From assembly GCF_002994745.2 (NCBI RefSeq), contig NC_037092.1, positions 72,391,823 to 72,455,822 of the forward strand: 64,000 nucleotides of DNA, in the 5' to 3' direction. This document shows, piece by piece, positions 22,129 through 34,351 of the stretch. Made by a program: the position numbers and the translations under genes. Within the stretch, counting starts at the first letter, position 1. Each line of letters opens with the position of its first letter. This DNA is from Rosa chinensis (lineage: Eukaryota > Streptophyta > Magnoliopsida > Rosales > Rosaceae). The notes under the pieces were generated by a model. That model did no database searches and had not been told where the DNA came from. It saw only the letters and a program-made list of their open reading frames with translations.

Positions 22129-24274
22129 ATGCATGGTTTTCTGGCTCTACTGCCTCTAACACCACCACACCTCTATTTCTTCAACCTCTCTTCTTCTTCT
22201 TCTTCAAGATCTCTTCTTTACCTGCAAATCAGACCCAAATCTTCAACACCCATTCTGGGGTACCCCTCAAAAACCAACCTGAATCTCGTCGTGTTCTCCT
22301 CCCACTCTTCGAGTTTCTCGAATTTCAGTAGCAAACGACGACGCTTTGTTACGAGAGCGAGCCGCAGGGAGTCCCCGTACCAAGTTTTGGGGGTGTCTCC
22401 TTCTGCTACTGATGTCGAGATCAAAAAGGCGTATCGGAAACTTGCCCTCAAGTATCACCCAGATGTTAATAAAGAGGTTCGAGTTTAAAGTTCAAATTTT
22501 TAATTTCTGGGTAGTTCTTTGTTTTCTTGTTTGGTTTACTGAAAATAGAAAGAATTTGATTGAATTAGTTTTATCTAGTAAGCTCTTTCGTAACTGAATT
22601 TATCGGAAAATTGAAACAAGTGGTTTGTCTTTGTTGGAGTTCTGGTCGTAAAATACATGCAAAATGTTGGCCAGTTGTAGAAACTAAGGAGGAAGAAAGA
22701 GGATGTTAGTGTTGATTAGGAAAAGCAATTACATTCTAAGGGTGATTGCCCTTTTGACATTGTTGAGGCCATAAGCCTATAACCAGGCTAATGATGAGAG
22801 GTACGTTGAGGGGTGCTTGATTGATTGTGTGGATAGAAAGTGTCTCGATAACAGATGGTCTAATAATGCCAAACTAATTTTGTGTTTATGGCACCAACTG
22901 TCGGAGCTGTACTTTTAATTGTGTGTTGTGCTCTTCGGAATTTCCAATTTCCCTCTTTTGTATTGCCGGGTAGTGTAGTGGATATGAATTGGTTTTCTGA
23001 TTCTGTGGTTTACCACATGTCTTCTATATGTAGTGATTCGAACTTCTAGTAATGGTTTCACCATTCCTAACTTTTCTATGCTGTACAGCCAAATGCGCAG
23101 GAGAAATTTATGAGGATTAAACATGCCTATAGTACATTGCTGAATTCAAAATCTCGGGGGAATTATGACTCTAATTATGGATCTGACTATTCCTATTCTG
23201 ATTCTCAAAAGAGCCAAAGTAAGAAGGCTCAAGATGAAGAAGAGTTTTATGGATTCGGTAAGTGATTAGTAAACTTAAGTGCACATGAAAACCTGTCTGC
23301 TGTTTTACACAACTATTTTCGTTGTGAATCAGTCTAGTTCAATAATAAATATGTTTCGGTGAAAAATGACATGCTACTATTCAAGTATCAACCTTGGCAA
23401 TTATCTTTATTATTTTGATGAATAAGCATGGGGGAAGATGTTAATAATTGGATCAGTCATTAAACTATCTTTTGGGCTAATGGCCATTCAAATCTGTACT
23501 ATATATCCAAATAACTGGCTTCTTTGGAGACTGTGGAGTAACGTGTCTAGATAGACCAAGATATTGTACCTTGGACCAGTCTATAATATAGGTAAATTTT
23601 AGTGTGTTCTTATTATTAAGCCCTTCATTGTGCAGGTAATTTTGTGAGGGATGTTCAAATAACAATAGGTAGATATGTCCTCTCTGTGAGACATCAGACA
23701 GGCCTTAATGTTTGCTTGCATTGCCTCTTGTCTCAGCAAGCATCAATTTCATTTATCCTTTTTATCTTAAGTAAGATTATAGTGTGACAAGCCTTTTTGG
23801 TGCTACAGAGGACTTCTTTAAAGATATTCAAGCAGAATTCCAGAACTGGGAAGAAAGTGCTTCTACACAAGGAAAGCCAAGGAGTTTGTGGGAGGAATTG
23901 TCGGTGCGATATTATTAAGTTCTTGCTGAACTTGAAAACATGACTATGTTAATCCTTCTCCTTGTTGTTTTATGATACATATTTGCAAATGCCAAGTTAG
24001 CAGGAAAACCTCACTTATATTCTGTATTTATGCTTTGCAGGAAATTGGAGAAGAATTTGTAGAATTTCTTGAGAAAGAACTCAACATAACAGATCCAGAG
24101 GTTGGATCAGATAACATCAATGAAGGGCCTGAGAAGGGTCCATTCAGAAATTCTGGGAAAGAGACAACGGAAAGTGCAAGTAAAAAGGAAGCCAGTATGG
24201 GGGCTAGTATTGAAGAGAATATTGATGAGATAGAAGCTACTCTTGCTCAGCTGAAAAGGGAATTGGGATTGTAG
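22129..24274 (+). CDS. Plastid-type J-domain (DnaJ-like) co-chaperone
   Basis: J-proteins stimulate the ATPase of Hsp70 partners. Four exons: 22129-22476, 23089-23257, 23809-23903 and 24041-24274, in phase, giving 281 residues. Residues 1 to about 75 are Ser/Leu/Arg-rich and poor in acids ([20 protein letters not shown], Ser run, [12 protein letters not shown]), like a chloroplast transit peptide. The J-domain spans about 82-140: [20 protein letters not shown], then [15 protein letters not shown] with the essential HPD at 110-112, then [18 protein letters not shown]. Exon 1 ends right after HPDVNKE. The rest is acidic and charged and ends in a predicted coiled coil ([17 protein letters not shown]). 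There is no G/F or zinc-finger region, so it is a class C J-protein. It resembles Arabidopsis At5g59610 as I remember it. Confidence 0.92.
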
Positions 24275-25532
24275 CACAGAAATGCAGCTTTTGAATTCTT
24301 TAGGGAAACATTTTGATAAGGTGGAGGGGAAGAAAATAGGATAAGAAAAAGTAGAGGTAGAGGATTTAGCTAATCCTTTCAATCTTGGACGAATGATAGA
24401 AGGTTCTCAAGTCAAAATATAAAATTACTTACAGCATTCTTTAATTTCATATGAAAGCATTATGTAGAGTAAGATTACTAGTGTTTTGTCTCCAAGAGTG
24501 TTTAGGCTTGTATTGAAGCGTATGATTACAATTTCTCTTGTATTCAGATGTGGACATGTGAAAATCAAGTGCTGTCCTAAGGATTGTTGCCGTGAAGGCT
24601 TGGTCCTTGATATACTTGTATATATCCTGGTCCCTGTACCTAGATTCCATGCTTGAACGTGATTAATCAACTCTTTTAAGTTTCTAACCTTGTATTACAA
24701 ATCTAGGATTCGCGAAGGAGTCAATTTTTCTATTTCCTACTCGGTTTTGTTCCTTCCAAGTACGAAAATTTTGTTGCCTTTTGGTTTTAATCACTGGTTG
24801 GGCAGTGCTATATATGGTTGAGTGGAGTAGGAACTTGCCTTGGTTTTCCAACAACTGTGCCCAAACGATCCTGCAATTACATACTGCTATCAAATGTGTT
24901 GTTGACAACAGGGAGTGCGATAATGCTGCAGGATTATGAAGTTCATGTATATCTGTTATGGTTGGATTTGAGTCAACAAAAGAAGTGTTTTCTTTAACCT
25001 TCTAGAGCCACAAAGGTATGATGTCGTTGACTTGCAAGAAGCTATGTTGCTTAGGACCAGGGAAGTGAAACTACTTTTTTCACAAACAGTATCTGACCCA
25101 GGCTTTTCATTTTCTAATTTTTGTTTCCAATTGTGCGTATTAGAAGGAGGATCCTAAAAGAAGAAAATCCATTTATGATGGAAAGCAATTGTGTGTTTCA
25201 TGCATCTCTTACAATCCAAAGTGTTCCCAAGCATAAGGCAAAGGCAAAGGAAGATGGTTAAAGCTGACTTGGTCAATTTCTATTCCAGGAAATAACCATT
25301 CTTGTGTTGCAAGTAGCAGCAAGCTAAACTTAATGACTTCTCAGGCCACGTGTGAAAATGGAGCCCGTAAACAAACCAGCTAATTGACTTGTGGATCTTG
25401 TTGGTCGTCTAGACAAGAACCCCGGAAGAAAATGGCAGAACCCCATAATAAGTAGAGGACATTCAGAGACCTGAATTATTTCGACAGCGGAGGCAGTCCA
25501 AGAAACCCTTCTAATTTGTGAATTAGAGAACA
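24275..25532. other. Intergenic: J-protein 3' UTR and LTI65-like promoter
   Basis: 1.26 kb without a gene. The left part should be the 3' UTR of the J-protein gene. The right part precedes the stress gene and contains one G-box/ABRE at 25347. No transposon ends seen. Confidence 0.6.
25347..25352 (+). promoter_or_regulatory. G-box / ABA-response element
   Basis: CACGTG in the context GCCACGTGTG, about 180 bases before the start codon of the LTI65-like gene. ACGTG cores of this kind bind bZIP ABF/AREB factors and are the usual control sites of RD29B/LTI65 genes. No dehydration-responsive RCCGAC core was seen nearby, which would suggest control by ABA more than by cold via CBF. Confidence 0.5.
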
Positions 25533-27648
25533 ATGGCTCAACTCGAACGTCCGCAAAGACATGGTGATGCTGAAACTACAATGACCTCTGATCACAAAAA
25601 ACTTGCTGTCAACCCTACTATGGAACACTATCTTCGAGGTATCCCCATGCCATAATCTCAATAGAATCATACTTAGAAGACGATCCTAATTTGTCCATTA
25701 CACCTGATAAAATAAATAACTAATTGTGGAATTCGTTTATGATAATTGTGTGCTTACTCTTTTTTTGTACCCAGGAACTGAATTTTCAAGGTCGTCACCA
25801 ACATCCTTATCATCTCCAGTTGGAAGCCATGATGCAGAAGAAGATCATAACCACCATCCCAAGAAATCAGTCCTCACCAAGGTGAAAGAGAAAGCTAAGA
25901 AACTGAAGCACTCACTCAGCTACAAGAAGAAACATCATGACAATGATAGCCATGAGACCGATAACATCACCCCTTCATGGAGTGCAAACTTGAATGATAA
26001 TGAAGAGGAAGAAGAAGATGCTGAATACCTAGGAGCCCCAAGTAATAGTCAATATATACAAAACTTTATTAATTATTTTCCTATGCTTGTTCACCCTTTC
26101 AGAAGTATAATGCATCAGTGTCTTCTTGATGCTCCATTGTTCTCCTTTCTAATAGTTTTGTGTTATTTTCAGTGTACAAATCAGAGATGGCACCTGAAGG
26201 ATACAGGGAGACCGCAAAGTTAGCAACTCCTGTGGTTTCTGAGAAGCGTGTTTTGTCGAGCAGTGTCAGTCAGAGCTCTGGACAAAATAAGGAGCTGAAT
26301 TCTCCTAGTTCTAACCAGATAGTAGCCGAAAGTGTGATCACGAAGCTTCCCAATGAGATATTTACTGGAATTGTTCTCACGAGAACTCTTAGTACTAACG
26401 AGACAGCAACAGGCACCACAGCCACAAAGCCTCATAGTCCTAAGAAGACAGCGAGTGAAACTTCTCCTAACAAGTCTCACAGTACTTCGCCTAACAAGCC
26501 TCACAGTCCCAGCAAGACAGTAACCGAAACTGGCGCCACAAAGACTCCTAGTCCTAAGAAGACAATAACTGAGACTGTGACCGAGAAGTTGGGAGCAGGC
26601 TATGCCACCGTATCGGAGAAGTTGGGAACAGGCTATGCCACCGTATCAGAGAAGTTGGGAACAGGCTACAACACAGCATCAGAAAAGTTGGGAACAGGCT
26701 ACAATGCAGCATCAGAGAAGTTAGGACCAGCTTATGCCACAGTTACAGATGCAACACATGCAATTGCCTCCAAGATAGAAAGTCTCACTGTTTCACCACC
26801 AGTTACCACAACGAGAGAAAATTTCATTTCTTCACACCCAGATCTCACAAAAATACATGGTCTCACTGTTACAGCCCCACCACCTTCACAGAGCATTACA
26901 GCTCAGGAAGCTCCACAACCCTTGTCAGCATCAGCAGTCGAGCATAAGTCTTCGACTCGTGGAGCTCTAGAGGATCCACAACCTTCGTCAGCCCCAGCAG
27001 CTCCTGGAAAGACTACTGCCGAACAAAGATGGGATAAGGGTGTATCTGTAAAGGAGTATTTGATTCAAAAGTTTGAGCCCGGGGAAGATGAGAGAGCACT
27101 TTCACAAGTGATATCTGATGCAATGAGTCCGAGGAAAAGTCCTGGTGAAGCGGGTGTGGTGGAGAAGGTGAAAGGGGCTATAACTTCATTGCTTCGGAAT
27201 GACGAATCCCCCAGAACTACTACTTCACAGTCAGCCTTGTCCCCATCGCAGTCAGCCTTGTCCTCATCACCACGCATTCCAATCTCTACCAATGCTTATG
27301 AAGGTAACTCCATGTTCTTTCCTTCATTCAACCATACAATGATACAAAGTGCAAAGTGGTCTTTATAAAACTAAGGCTCACTTGATAAATATTTGGCATA
27401 TTACACTGTCAGTTAATCTGAAATCAACAATTTTATTGATCCATAGTCCAGATTGATAGTCTAACAATTAAACTTCAACTATAGATTCTCTACGTGAAAC
27501 TGAGTATCGAGCTGTATATTAAACTTTTGTTTTTGGTACAATGTATCTTAAACTATTGTTGAAGTGATGATTCATTCTCATAGTCCTTTTTCAATGTATT
27601 GCAGTCGTTGAGGAAGAAAATCAGGGAAGAATACTTCAGGCTAATTGA
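25533..27648 (+). CDS. LTI65: LTI65/RD29B-like ABA- and stress-induced hydrophilic protein
   Basis: A member of the low-temperature-induced 65/78 kDa family, disordered proteins that accumulate under cold, drought and ABA. The exact biochemical role is not settled. Exons 25533-25638, 25775-26041, 26173-27303 and 27605-27648 keep phase and give 515 residues. The N-terminus has HHPKKSVLTKVKEKAKKLKH (basic helix) and an acidic run, then LGAPMYKSEMAPEGYRE across the exon 2/3 joint, the family signature. Residues about 260-318 are five 11-residue repeats of the type EKLGTGYATVS. The C-terminal family block is VSVKEYLIQKFEPGEDERAL (about 412-431) followed by VEKVKGAITSLL. Exon 4 adds VVEEENQGRILQAN. 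Alternative readings are unlikely. A G-box lies upstream. Confidence 0.9.
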
Positions 27649-27880
27649 AAGGTGAAATGCAACTGTTGATAATTAATCCTCTAGAGTTTAATTTGTACAA
27701 GTTTCTATACATGAATAAGTAGTTAACAAACATCATTTAGAATGTTTGTGTAAGCTTTGTATTGTGGACAATAAACCATTTTTCCGGCTCTGGAAGTTTA
27801 AAGATGTACATCAAATATTTGAACTGAATCCCTATGAGCAATCTTTGATACTATTTTTTTTTTTTACACATTAATTAACG
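27649..27880 (+). other. 3' flank of the LTI65-like gene
   Basis: AT-rich probable 3' UTR (AATAAACCATT near 27769 could be a poly(A) signal). It ends at the Copia insertion. TAACG at 27876-27880 is the left target duplication of that element. Confidence 0.5.
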
Positions 27881-28078
27881 TGTTATAGGAAAATATGATT
27901 CGAGAGATTGTATGTGTTCTATTATTGATGATAGGAGCTCTTTATATAGGGATTTACAGAGTACATACAAGGTAATAGAATCTGAATATAACTAGGAAAT
28001 CTAGAACTTTCTCCTATTACAACTCTAGAACTAAACCCTAGTTTGAAGAGGCACACTAGAATTCAACATCCTTCAACA
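27881..28078 (-). repeat. 3' LTR of the Copia element
   Basis: 198 bp, starts TGTTATAGGAAAATATGATT and ends TTCAACA on plus. Outside it lies TAACG. Confidence 0.93.
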
Positions 28079-28320
28079 CTGCCCCTTGTGCCGCTCAAAC
28101 TTGGTGATGACGCTTTGATTGTTGCCTCACTAAAAACCTTGTCAAGTAACAAAAACCTAGTGGGACAAAAATAACCCTGGTCGAAGGACAAAAAGAGCAT
28201 AACACGTCCTTCACTCTCTGAAATCAAACATGTAGACATCATCCCTCCCCTTGATGTCAATGTCTCTCCTTGATTGCTACAATCACGGGAGTTCGGATAG
28301 CCTTCTCAATCCAATACTCT

Positions 28321-29615
28321 TTACATGTTTCTCGAATGTGGATTTAGGTAATTTAAGTCCTCTACATTATCCTCTGATTGGATTTGATTTACTTCAATTT
28401 TTAGAAGTGATTGTTGTTGCTGACTGTAAAAGAGCTTAGGCGATATATGCTTGGTGTTGTCGCCCTTGATGAAACCTAATTTTATTTGCTCAATACAAGC
28501 TGCATTATCTTCATAAATGCTTGTAGGTTCATTTGTGGTAAACTTTAAACCACAAGTTCCTCGAATGTGTCTAATTACATACCTTAGCCATATGCATTCA
28601 CACACGACTTCATGTAGAGCAATAATCTCCGCATCATTCTAGGAAGTAGCAACAATGGTCTGTTTTGTAGACCTCCAATATATCGCAGTGCTTCCCATGG
28701 TAAAAACATAACCCTTTTGGGAATGATACCCTGCATGGGTTAGAGAGATACTCTGCATCAGCAAAACTCATCAAGACATTACTATCATTTTGATAGAGGG
28801 GAGGAGGAGTAGGACGCCAGCCACTATGTGCAGTGGCGTCAGCGGCTGTGTCACGGAAATTGGCTTTTTGCCTTATAGGGTCCGATCCCAAACTTTCGTC
28901 ATTTCTTTTCTCTCTGTAGGGATAAAATAGACTCATATCAATCGTATCTTTTAAGTATTGAAAGATTGTCTTTACACCAATCCAATGGCGTCTTGTTGGC
29001 ACGGAACTATGTCGAGCTAACAAGTTTACTGCGATTGAGATGTCCAGTCTTGTGCATTGAGCTAAGTACAATAATGCGTCTATTGCACTTAGGTAGGGCA
29101 CCTCTAACAACTCTGCATCCTCATCCTTTGGACTAAACGGATCTTTTCCGGGCTCAAGACTTCGACCAATCATAGGAGTACTCACAGGCTTTGCTTTATC
29201 TTCATTAAAGCGCCTTAGTAATTTCTGAGTGTATGCTGACTGATGGATCATAATCTCATCACTACGGTGCTCGATTTCTAATCCGAGACAAAACCGTGTC
29301 TTCCCAAGATCTTTCATCTCAAATTCGGATTTCAAGTACTTAACAGTTTCTCTTAACTCATCTAGTGTTCCAATTAGATTCATGTCATCGACATAAACTG
29401 CTACGATTGCAAATCCGGAACTTGTCCTTTTAATAAACACGCATGGGCATATTTCGTTATTTACATATCCATTTCCAATCAAGTAGTCACTTAGACGGTT
29501 ATACCACATCCGTCCGGATTGTTTCAATCCATATAGTGAGCGTTTCAATCTTATAGAAAACGCGTTCCGTAGTTTAGAGCCACTTGATTTAGGTAATTAA
29601 AGTCCATCTAGAACC

Positions 29616-29646
<31 letters not shown>

Positions 29647-29953
29647 CTGAATCTAGATCCCCATAAAGATATACTGTAACCACATCCATTAGCTGCATGT
29701 CAAGTTTTTCGAAAACCACCAAACTGATAAGGTAGCGGAACGTTATAATGTCCATTACAGGAGAATAAGTCTCCTCGTAATCGATTCTAGGGCGTTGTGA
29801 GAAACCTTGAGCCACAAGGCGGGCTTTGTACCTAACAACCTCATTTTTCTCATTACGCTTTCTAACAAAGACCCATTTATGGCCAACAAGGTTTATATTT
29901 GGGGGTGTCAGCGTTATAGGCCCAAATACTTGTCTCTTTGTTAGTGAATCCAA
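28321..29953 (-). pseudogene. Copia reverse transcriptase-RNase H remnant
   Basis: The first segment (29597-29953) has HKWVFVRKRNEKNEVVRYKA, RLVAQGFSQRP and YEETYSPVMDI of the Copia RT. It runs into a TA microsatellite (about 29619-29645) and breaks. The second (28634-29548) has RSLYGLKQSGRMWYNRLSDY, the catalytic YVDDM box, KDLGKTRFCLGLEI and the RNase H approach FADAEYLSNP. The last (28321-28605) carries an RNase H end piece with NEPTSIYEDNAACIEQIKLG. Several frameshifts and a GC-rich insertion-like stretch near 28,800 show decay. Confidence 0.85.
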
Positions 29954-30490
29954 TTAAGCCTGGATCGCATCTTTCCATTTAGGCCAATCCGCTCTCCGTT
30001 AACATTCTTCAACAGAGCGAGGTTCGATATCATCATGTTCTATGATGCCTTGAGCAATAGAATATGCAAACGCATCATCAAGTATAATAGAGTTTCTCTT
30101 CAACGTCTCATGTACATTAGTGTAATGCATGGAGATCTCTCTATTCTCTGGAATTGGTTCTGTAATTGGAGCGTCCCCCAATGATGTCTATTAGACATAA
30201 CCATAATTCGGAATATCTTCATGAGACAGATTATCTATATCGATGATTAATGGATCTTTTTGTGCCAAACTCGCTTTCTTTCTTGGGCCTCCCTCGTTTT
30301 CTTGCAGGGAGGTTGGCCTTAACCACAGTGCCATCTCTACTAGGGACGGCGGTGCCATGACTATCTCCCCTAGGTATGGCATCATATCCCCCACTTTTGG
30401 GGATATCAATCCTTGCAGGCACGTTTGTAGTAGGTATGTGTGATCTCGTCAGTTTAGCGATATCAGAAAACGCATCAGGCATCGAATCTG

Positions 30491-32099
30491 CTACGTTCTG
30501 AAGATTGAGTATTCTCCGCACTTCAATTTTGGACTGTGCGGTTCGGGGATCAAGATGAGACAAAGTGGGGATAGACCATGACAATTTCTATCATTCATTT
30601 TGAACATTAGTGTTCTTATCTCCCCTAACGACGGGAAGACTGTCTCATCAAAGTGACAATCTGCAAATCTAGCGGTAAAGAGATCGCCTGTCAAGGGTTC
30701 TAAATAGCAGATGATCGTTGGAGAGTCATATCCAACATAAATGCCTAATCGTCTTTGAGGTCTCATTTTGATGCGCTGTGGCGGCGCTATTGGCAGATAA
30801 ACTGCACACCCAAATATGCGTAAGTGTGAGACATCAAGCTCATATCCAGTAACCATCTGGGACGTAGAAAAAGGTTGAGTGGCAGTAGGCCTCAGACAAA
30901 TAAGCATGGTTGCATGCAATATTGCATAACCCCAAGCAGAAACAGGGAGATTGGTGCGCATGACTAATGCTCTAGCAACCATTTGAAGTCTTTTAATGGC
31001 GGCTGCTGTATTGGGTGTGAACATGAGGAACAGGATGTTCGACCTCAATCCCAATGGACATGCAATAATCATCAAAAGTTTTTTATGTAAACTCCCCAGC
31101 ATTGTCAAGACGTATTGACTTAATAGAATGATCAGGGTGGTGAGCCCGTAATTTGATGGTTTGTGCTAGGAGTTTAGCAAATGCAGCATTTCTGGTGGAC
31201 AAGAGCATGACATGTGACCAGCGTGTCAATTCATCAACCAACACCATAAAATATCTAAATGGTCCGCACGATGGTTGAATAGGTCCACAAATATCATCTT
31301 GGATTTCTTGTAAGAATGAGATATTTTCTTTAGTGTCTTTTGCATAGGATGGTTTAGATCCTAACTTTGCTAAAGAGCAGGCTTTGCAAAACGAAAGATA
31401 AGCTTTAAAAGCAGAAAATTGGGCCAAGGAGGTAGTAGTGGCGTCAAGGTCAACTTTGGGCCTCAAGGGGTAGGCGGCTCCGGCCAATGACGGCCGGTTT
31501 TTCATAGGAATGGTGCCATGTGGCGCCAGTGCCCTTCCTTGGACCGAATTTCGGGTTTGACTTCTTTTCATTTTGAAAAATGGATGTCCGTGTGAAGTCT
31601 TTAGTATACGGATCATCATATCACAACCTGGGTGTCCCAAACGGTCATGCCAAAGCCTATATGTGTCAGAACCCCATAAGTCATCTCTCATGACATGGTT
31701 GAATTCAATTATTCGGATAGTGGTTGCATACAACCCACTAGAGCGACACATAAGCTTCTCTAATACTCGTTTATGTCTGTAGTCATTAGAGGTGATGCAA
31801 AGAAACTCTTGTCCATTCTCACAATGTGTTTCTACATGAAAACCATTGGCTCTAATATCTTTGAAACTCAATAGGGTTCTTCCAGCCCTAGGAGCATATA
31901 GAGCTTCTGTGACATTAATATTTGTGCCATTTGGCAACATAAATTGGGCTAGTCCTCTACCATGAATCAATTTAGATGATCCAGCCATTGTAGTCACAAC
32001 AGATTGAGTAGGCGTCATCCATAGAAAAAGTTGCCTATTTCGAAGAATAGTATGTGTGGTTGCACTATCCACGAGACATTCTAGCTCTTCGGGAAACAT
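30491..32099 (-). pseudogene. Copia protease-integrase remnant
   Basis: The first part (31083-32099) has the aspartic-protease site region as LVDSATTHTIL, the GAG-pre-integrase motif WHDRLGHPGCDMMIRIL and the integrase core start (DDICGPIQPSCGPFRYFMVL, SIRLDNAGEF, with the catalytic Asp residues). The frame breaks near 31,090 and continues in a second frame (30491-31108) with LRIFGCAVYLPIAPP and RLGIYVGYDSPTIICYLEP, the usual C-terminal integrase block. It ends in a linker that is also disrupted. Confidence 0.82.
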
Positions 32100-32477
32100 A
32101 CTGAAAATAATAAAGTTCAGAACTAAAATATGTCCAAGACATTAAATAATAAAATGATACTTTATTAATAAAAATAGCCAATGATTACATCAATGTTTCT
32201 TAACCAAAGTCTAATCCAAAATAAAAATCAAACTTAGACAAATTGTAGTCACTCAATCCATTTGGTAACGTACTCCAATTTAGTTGTGACCAGGTAAGGT
32301 AAGGCGAGATTTTGGTGGAGCAAGGCTCTCTTTTAAAACCGTTCTCTCAGTTCAAACCTTTCCTAGACATCACAATTAATTGGGTGAGCCTAGTGAGAAA
32401 GAGTTAATATAAAATGTCATTTATTGACTAAGGCATAGTTGCCATTACATAATACTTGGAAAATAAAAAGGACTAAT

Positions 32478-33583
32478 CTAATGAAAGTCTGCGGCATCCT
32501 TGTGCACTTCATCTCCAGCTTTGAAGTCCTCTATGGTGAGACTGACGTCTTCACCATCTTCTTCTTCTTCTTCTGCAAGGTAGACTTCTTGCTCTCTCAA
32601 GTCCCTGTACGCCTTGTATCTTGCAGCTAGTTGCTCGCTTGCCTTGCATTGCTTGAAACAATGCTCACTTGATCCACATCGATGACACACGTCATTGTGG
32701 TTGCCTCCCTTCAATTGAGGTGCACGTTGTGGACGTTCCCTAGGAGGGTTGGCGCCACCACCATGGCCCATAGTGCCACCACCACGGCCAGTGACGCCAC
32801 GGCCACCTCTCCCACGTGTGGCGTTGCCACCACGTGTACCCGCTCCAGTTTGGCGGTTACCTTCCTTGTTAGGGCGATTGTATGGACCCACACGTCTATC
32901 ATGTCCCTTATTATTAGGGTTCCGCTCCTTGCGCCCTCCTTTGGGTGCATTATAATTAGCCTCATGAACGCTCTTAGTTCCAACGGACCTTGAATTATAA
33001 TTTTTCACGAGTATATTATCATGTTTCTCAGCTACAGACATAACATTGATAAGCTAATTAAACTCATGATCCGTCCAGCATTGCATTCGTTTCGATATTG
33101 CTTTGATACCAAGATTGCTGAGACGGGGAATGTGGAGAGAGTTTTCTCAATTAGCTCTTACTCTGTGACAGGCTGTCCACAAAACCTCAACATGATTTGA
33201 GGCGAAGAGCTTCTGAATTATATTCAGCAACAGTTTTGAAGTCCGCAACACGCAGATTGCTCCATTGGACCTTCAAATCAGGGAGGAGGGAATCTTGGAC
33301 ATTGCCAAAATGCTCTTCTAGCGCTACCCATAATTCTCTTGCATCTCTGATCGACATGTACTCCAAACGAAGTGATTTATCCATGTGTCGTTGCATCAGG
33401 ATGACTGTTGGAGCATGCTTAGTGGTTGTAGGCTCGAAAACAAGATCCGGGTTTGGTGGCCGGATTATAGGTAATATCTCCAAAGAAGTGAGGTGGTTCT
33501 CAACGTCAGTCACCCAACTATGGTATTCTGAACCCGTTGAGTCAAGCATGGAAAGTCGATTCTTGGTTCATTCGACATCCTGA
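32478..33583 (-). pseudogene. Copia gag remnant
   Basis: The capsid-like part (33187-33549) has the UBN2/gag features YHSWVTDVENHL, SIRDARELWVALEEHFGN and LPDLKVQWSNLRVADF, then a stop after ALRLKSC. A second frame (32478-33041) is Gly/Arg-rich with the zinc knuckle CHRCGSSEHCFKQC (CX2CX4HX4C) and an acidic end. A frameshift near 33,549 separates a possible start MSNEPRIDFP from the body. The product would package element RNA, but the gene is broken. Confidence 0.8.
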
Positions 33584-34351
33584 AAATAAGAAGAAGAAAT
33601 AGATTAGTATCGGAGTAAAAACTTCCATGATCACTAATAATAAGATTTCCGAGCTATGCTACCAAGAAATCAATTTTCAAGTTTATTTGGATTAGACCGA
33701 AACAATGATGTTTAATATGGTCAAAGATCGATGCTTGAGGACGCTCTTAGTCCTACGATCACGAATGCTCTTAGTTCGTATATAGCATGAATCCCCACAA
33801 TTCCGCTTATTAAATAATCGAACCCACGTTATAGAGTTGCAAATCCCCGAATAAAATAAAGAAATTTAAAAGACAAGAAAGCAGGAACCTTAATTGTAAA
33901 AACTTACTTGATGATTCGGGACTTGAGGACACGTGGTGTTGATGCAACAAGGCAGCAACAGCAATGCGGGGCAGCAGCAAAGCAGCATGTGAGGGGCAGG
34001 CAGCAAGGCAGCAGCGTGCGCTTGAGGCAGGCAGCAGTGTGCGAGTGAGGCAGGCAGGCAGGTTGCTGAAGGCAGGCGCGCGGGTTGCAGGGGGGCAGAC
34101 GGTGCGCGCGGGGGGCAGGCTGCAGGGCTGCGGATTGCAAGTGCGCAGACGTTAGCGTGGGCTAGCAGATGTTGCGCAGGGGCTGCGGAGGCAGCAGGCA
34201 CACGGGTGAGTAGGGGCTGCGGGGGCAGCAGGCACAGGGTTGTAGCAGAGGTGTGGCTAGCTCGGGCTAGGGCTGGAGGCAGATTTTGGTGAGAAGTGTT
34301 TTCAGGTTTTTAGTTTTAGGGTTTTGATTTTTAGGGCTAGTGCTGATAACG

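Noticed and set aside
33890..34201. Ala/Pro-rich 103-codon minus frame
   Set aside because: Product of the GCA-rich leader of the Copia element, upstream of gag.
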